Assembly: GCF_002973525.1 (NCBI RefSeq)
Contig: NZ_PVEN01000027.1
Span: 1 to 64,000, forward strand
From: Paraburkholderia sp. BL21I4N1
GTDB taxonomy: Bacteria > Pseudomonadota > Gammaproteobacteria > Burkholderiales > Burkholderiaceae
DNA: 64,000 nucleotides
Direction: 5' to 3'
The position numbers and the translations under genes are program-made. Under the pieces are notes generated by a model, which saw only the letters and a list, made by a program, of their open reading frames with translations, was not told the origin of the DNA and ran no database searches. How positions within the stretch are numbered: the first letter of the stretch is position 1; every line of letters starts with the position of its first letter. Below are positions 61,074-64,000 of this stretch, in pieces.

Positions 61074-61325
61074 TCAGTCTCGGGCATACGAAACTTCAGC
61101 GATGCGCATGGCAGGTCTCTCTGGATCGGGTGGGAAAATGCACCATTTTCCGTTTCGGTGTCGAAAAAATAACATCGCCTTTGACCCGCTTCCGTTGTCT
61201 GCGACGACGCACACATATCGCCCCCTGCCGGATCGTCCGTAATGACTGACTCGAAATCCTCTCTTCGGGTCGGGCGCCAACCAATCCTCGACCATACTTC
61301 TCAACGACATTCCCACGATCGTCAT
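61074..61325 (-). CDS. small conserved-looking protein
   Basis: 83 residues from the ATG at 61325 (AAGGATGAG upstream). It begins MTIVGMSLRSMVEDWLAPDP. The core GRYVCVVADNGSGSKAMLFF and RHRNGKWCIFPPDPERPAMR look like a compact beta domain that I associate with small Burkholderia proteins of unknown function. No partner gene is evident. It lies 75 bases downstream of the Fe-S oxidoreductase frame. Confidence 0.6.
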   Translation of the reverse strand: MTIVGMSLRSMVEDWLAPDPKRGFRVSHYGRSGRGRYVCVVADNGSGSKAMLFFRHRNGKWCIFPPDPERPAMRIAEVSYARD

Positions 61326-61400
61326 AACTTTCTCATCCTTTGTGAAGGTTACGGTACAGGGACCTTGAAGAGATCGCACCTCAGGTCCTCCGAGTACTCG

Positions 61401-64000
61401 CTACCCCACCTGGAAGGGCGCCAATGGCACGCCCCAGTCTGGGGGTGTGCAAGACATTGATGTCTCCAGTAGCCCACGCGCCGCCGCGTCAAGGTGTCTA
61501 ACCATACGAAAACAGCCATACCAAAACCTCCGCCCACGACGATGTGCAGGTGGGCTCCGCCCCCGTCTGCTCCAAAATCCCTCGCAGACAGGCGTTCGGT
61601 CCACCAGGCCAGTCGCGTTCACATCTTTTCCACTCGGCCACCGGATCAAGGAGTGCTGAGCGCAACTCAGGCCTGATCTGTCTGCATTGGGAAAGGATGC
61701 ACCAGTTGAAGCTGAAGTCAGGTCGCCCGCTATTCTGGATCCAGAACCCGGACGGCCGCCATGCCCGCTCCTGAGCGCACGAAGCGCGAGCTCGGCGATA
61801 TGCAGGACAGGTCGCTTCACACCTTGTTCGATCTGCTCACGGCAACTGAAGTCGTTGGTCATGATCAATGCATCCGGCGGCGCTGCGCGCAAAAGCGGCA
61901 GTAGCTTGTCTTCCGCTACTTTCATCGACAGATCATAGTGCTCGTTGTTGAAACCGAACGATCCAGCCATGCCGCAGCATCCTGTATCGAGCAGCTTCCA
62001 GCGCAGACCGAGTTTGTCGAGCAGCGCGGTTTCGCCATTCATGCCGAACAGCGATTTCTGATGACAATGCCCGTGCACGATGACATCGGCATCGAGCGTT
62101 GGCCACTGAAACTCCGTTTCGGCGAGGAAGTCCGACAAGAGATGCGTTTGCGCCGAGAGCTTTCGCGCAATGTCATCCTGCGGCAACTGCTTGAGTAATT
62201 CGTCCTTGAACACGGACAGACAACCTGGCTCAAGCCCGACGACCGGAACGCCGAGTAGGATGTCTTCCGATAGGTCGTCGACCGCGCGTCGCAACAAGGC
62301 CTTCGCCTGGTTAATGAGCCCGTAGTCATACAGCGGACGCCCGCAACACAGACGCTTGTGAGGCAACAGGACGTCGTATCCGAGCAGTGTCAGGACATCG
62401 AATGCGGCGCTCGCAATTTGAGGCGAGAAATGATCGTTGAAGGTATCAACCCACAGAATGACCTTGCCCGTCTGCCTCGCATTCGGACGCCTTTCGCGCA
62501 CGCGCTGACCATCCGCAAGTTGTCTGAACGGTTTCGACGCGAAAACCGGCAGATTGCGCTGCGGCGCGAGGCCGGCGACCCACCTGCTGATAGGCGTGAT
62601 GAAACGCGACGACGTCATAAGATTCGTGAGCCACGGAAAACGTCTCGCCAGCGGCGCCCATTGCCCGATTCTGCCCATGAACATCGCCTGACGTGGCCGG
62701 CGATTGCGTTCGTAATACTGGGAGAGGAATTCGGCCTTGTACGTGGCCATATCCGTGTGCGTCGGGCAATCGCTCTTACAACCTTTGCACGCGAGACAAG
62801 TATCGAGCGCGTCTTTTGCTTCCTTGCTGTTCCAGCCGACTTCGATGACTTCGCCTTGCAGCGTCTCCCAAGTCAGATGAGCGCGGCCGCACGTCGATTG
62901 CGCTTCTTCGCGGCTCGCGCGGAAGCTCGGGCACATCGTGCCGCCGTTGAGCGAGCGGCATTTGCCCGCGCCGATGCACCGCTCAACGGCGCGCTGCATG
63001 CCATAGCCTTCGCGGCTTTCAAACGCGAGTTTGGTGCGCAGGTGCACCGGCATATAGGCTGGTCCCATGCGCAGGTTCTCGTCGGCGCGATAGGCGTTGA
63101 CAATCTTGCCCGGATTCAGGCGCTGCGCCGGATCCCAGATCGCCTTGAATTGTTCCATCGCGGCGATGATGTCGGGGCTGTACATCATCGGCAAGAATTC
63201 GGCCTTCGCCTCGCCGTCGCCGTGTTCGCCCGACAGCGAGCTGCCAAATTCGACGACCAGTTCCGCCGCTTCTCGCAAAAAGCGACGCCACGTATGCACA
63301 CCTTCAACGCTGCGCAGATCGAAGGTGATGCGCGCGTGCACACAGCCGTCGCCGAAATGGCCGTATAGGCACGTCTCGTAACCATAACGGTCCACCAGCG
63401 ACTGGAAGCGCCGCAGGTAATCGCCGAGACGCAGCGGATCCACCGCAGCATCTTCCCATCCGACGATCGAATCGGGCTTCGACCGGTCGACCGACAACGC
63501 GACCGCCGATGCGCCAGTTTCGCGAATCGACCAGATCTGGTCCTGCCTGACCTCCCCTTCGACGATGAACCCAGTCACACCGGCGCCGCCCTCACCCGAC
63601 AAAAAGAATGCGCGCGCTTTTTCGGCTTTGGCGCGCGCTTCTTCGGCCGTGTCGGCACCGAATTCCAGCACGACCCACGCGTTGCCTAGTGGCAGTAGCG
63701 AGATTTCGTCGGCCTTCAGACCACGCGCCTGCAAGCCGCGGATGATCGCGCAGTCCCGCCCTTCGATCGCGATCGGGCCGAAGCGCGCGTAATGCGGGAC
63801 GCCGTCCGCGGCAACGAAGATGTCGGCAAAACCGAGTACGAGGATCACGCGGCAGGCGGGACTATCCACAAGGCGCACCTTCGCTCGCAGCGTCACCGCG
63901 CAGGTGCCTTCGGTGCCAACCAGCGCGCGCGACATTGAAGCCGTTTTCCGGCAGCAGCTGGTCGAGATTGAAACCCGATACGCGCCGGCGCATCTGCGGA
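61401..64000 (-). pseudogene. YdiJ-like FAD and 4Fe-4S oxidoreductase, frameshifted, runs off the window
   Basis: A large flavoprotein/iron-sulfur oxidoreductase of the D-2-hydroxyacid dehydrogenase (YdiJ) type. FAD-binding C-terminal parts are YGHFGDGCVHARI and SGEHGDGEAKAEF. Fe-S ligands are in CIGAGKCR...MCPSF and CLACKGCKSDCP, and CCG-type clusters in KRLCCGRPLYD, HGHCHQKSLFG and DTGCCGMAGSFG. At 63931-63940 a CG run lacks two bases compared with the expected GFNVARALVGTEGTC, so the upstream part (SGFNLDQLLPENGF) is in another frame. The C-terminal about 110 residues after ELALRALRSG do not match the family and suggest loss of the normal stop. Confidence 0.8.

Noticed and set aside
62358..63368. 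336-codon plus-strand frame opposite the FAD/Fe-S gene
   Set aside because: Antisense to clear iron-sulfur and flavin motifs; composition Arg/Ala/His-rich.
1..64000. CRISPR array
   Set aside because: No regularly spaced direct repeats with unique spacers; the palindrome array at 48.6 kb has only four short, unevenly spaced copies and no cas genes.

Overview
The window is GC-rich, with codon use, insertion sequences and small conserved proteins typical of Burkholderiaceae (Burkholderia, Paraburkholderia or Caballeronia). This assignment is an inference from the gene repertoire; no rRNA or housekeeping marker is present. Most of the window (about 5.7-55 kb) is an integrative conjugative element (ICE) or genomic island of the pKLC102 / SPI-7-like class. 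It is recognised by its typical families: DUF3577 (STY4534), DUF3275, DUF6094, DUF3085, PFL_4669 (TIGR03761), STY4528, DUF3158, an ICE-type Ssb, TopB and ParA/ParB.

Layout. 0-5.7 kb (minus strand): an apparent defence-type cluster with the N-terminus of a caspase-like protein, an unknown 301-residue protein, a 948-residue protein joining an N-terminal PD-(D/E)XK-like nuclease to a STAND NTPase and a C-terminal SEC-C motif, and the 3' part of a UvrD-type helicase. The helicase is cut at about 5.70 kb, exactly where a 5'-truncated VirB9 gene begins in the opposite direction. 5.7-8.2 kb: VirB9 fragment, VirB10 and a lipoprotein. 8.3-9.7 kb: a Fic toxin and AbiEi-like antitoxin pair. 10-22.9 kb (plus strand): the ICE accessory/replication block, ending with a TraB-like gene. 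An SNF2 helicase here carries an in-frame TAG. The intergenic spaces of this block hold a five-hairpin element in three copies with compensatory changes, and short hairpin leaders precede about nine genes.

23-40 kb is a nest of mobile DNA. An IS3-type transposase gene is split by about 12 kb. The intervening DNA is an IS91-like element, whose integrase gene holds an intact IS66 element with an 8-bp target duplication, followed by a RIT (recombinase-in-trio) element, whose third recombinase gene holds a second complete RIT. Fragments of IS110, IS66, a serine recombinase and a Tn5-like transposase follow.

40.3-55.4 kb returns to the ICE backbone: two unknown genes, HU, then on the minus strand a replication/partition operon read from about 54.5 down to 43.7 kb (AlpA-like, ParA, ParB, DUF2857-like, unknown, STY4528, PFL_4669, DUF3158, Ssb, unknown, a DNA methyltransferase stub, TopB). 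A divergent XRE repressor has its own promoter/operator. Four copies of a GTTAnCCsGGGTAAC palindrome lie in the gap upstream of the PFL_4669 gene and are a candidate partition or replication site. 56-64 kb holds a fatty acid desaturase overlapping a sodium:solute-type transporter, a LysR regulator, a degenerate GGDEF plus EAL protein, a small unknown protein and a YdiJ-like FAD/Fe-S oxidoreductase with an apparent frameshift. I saw no tRNA, rRNA or CRISPR array.
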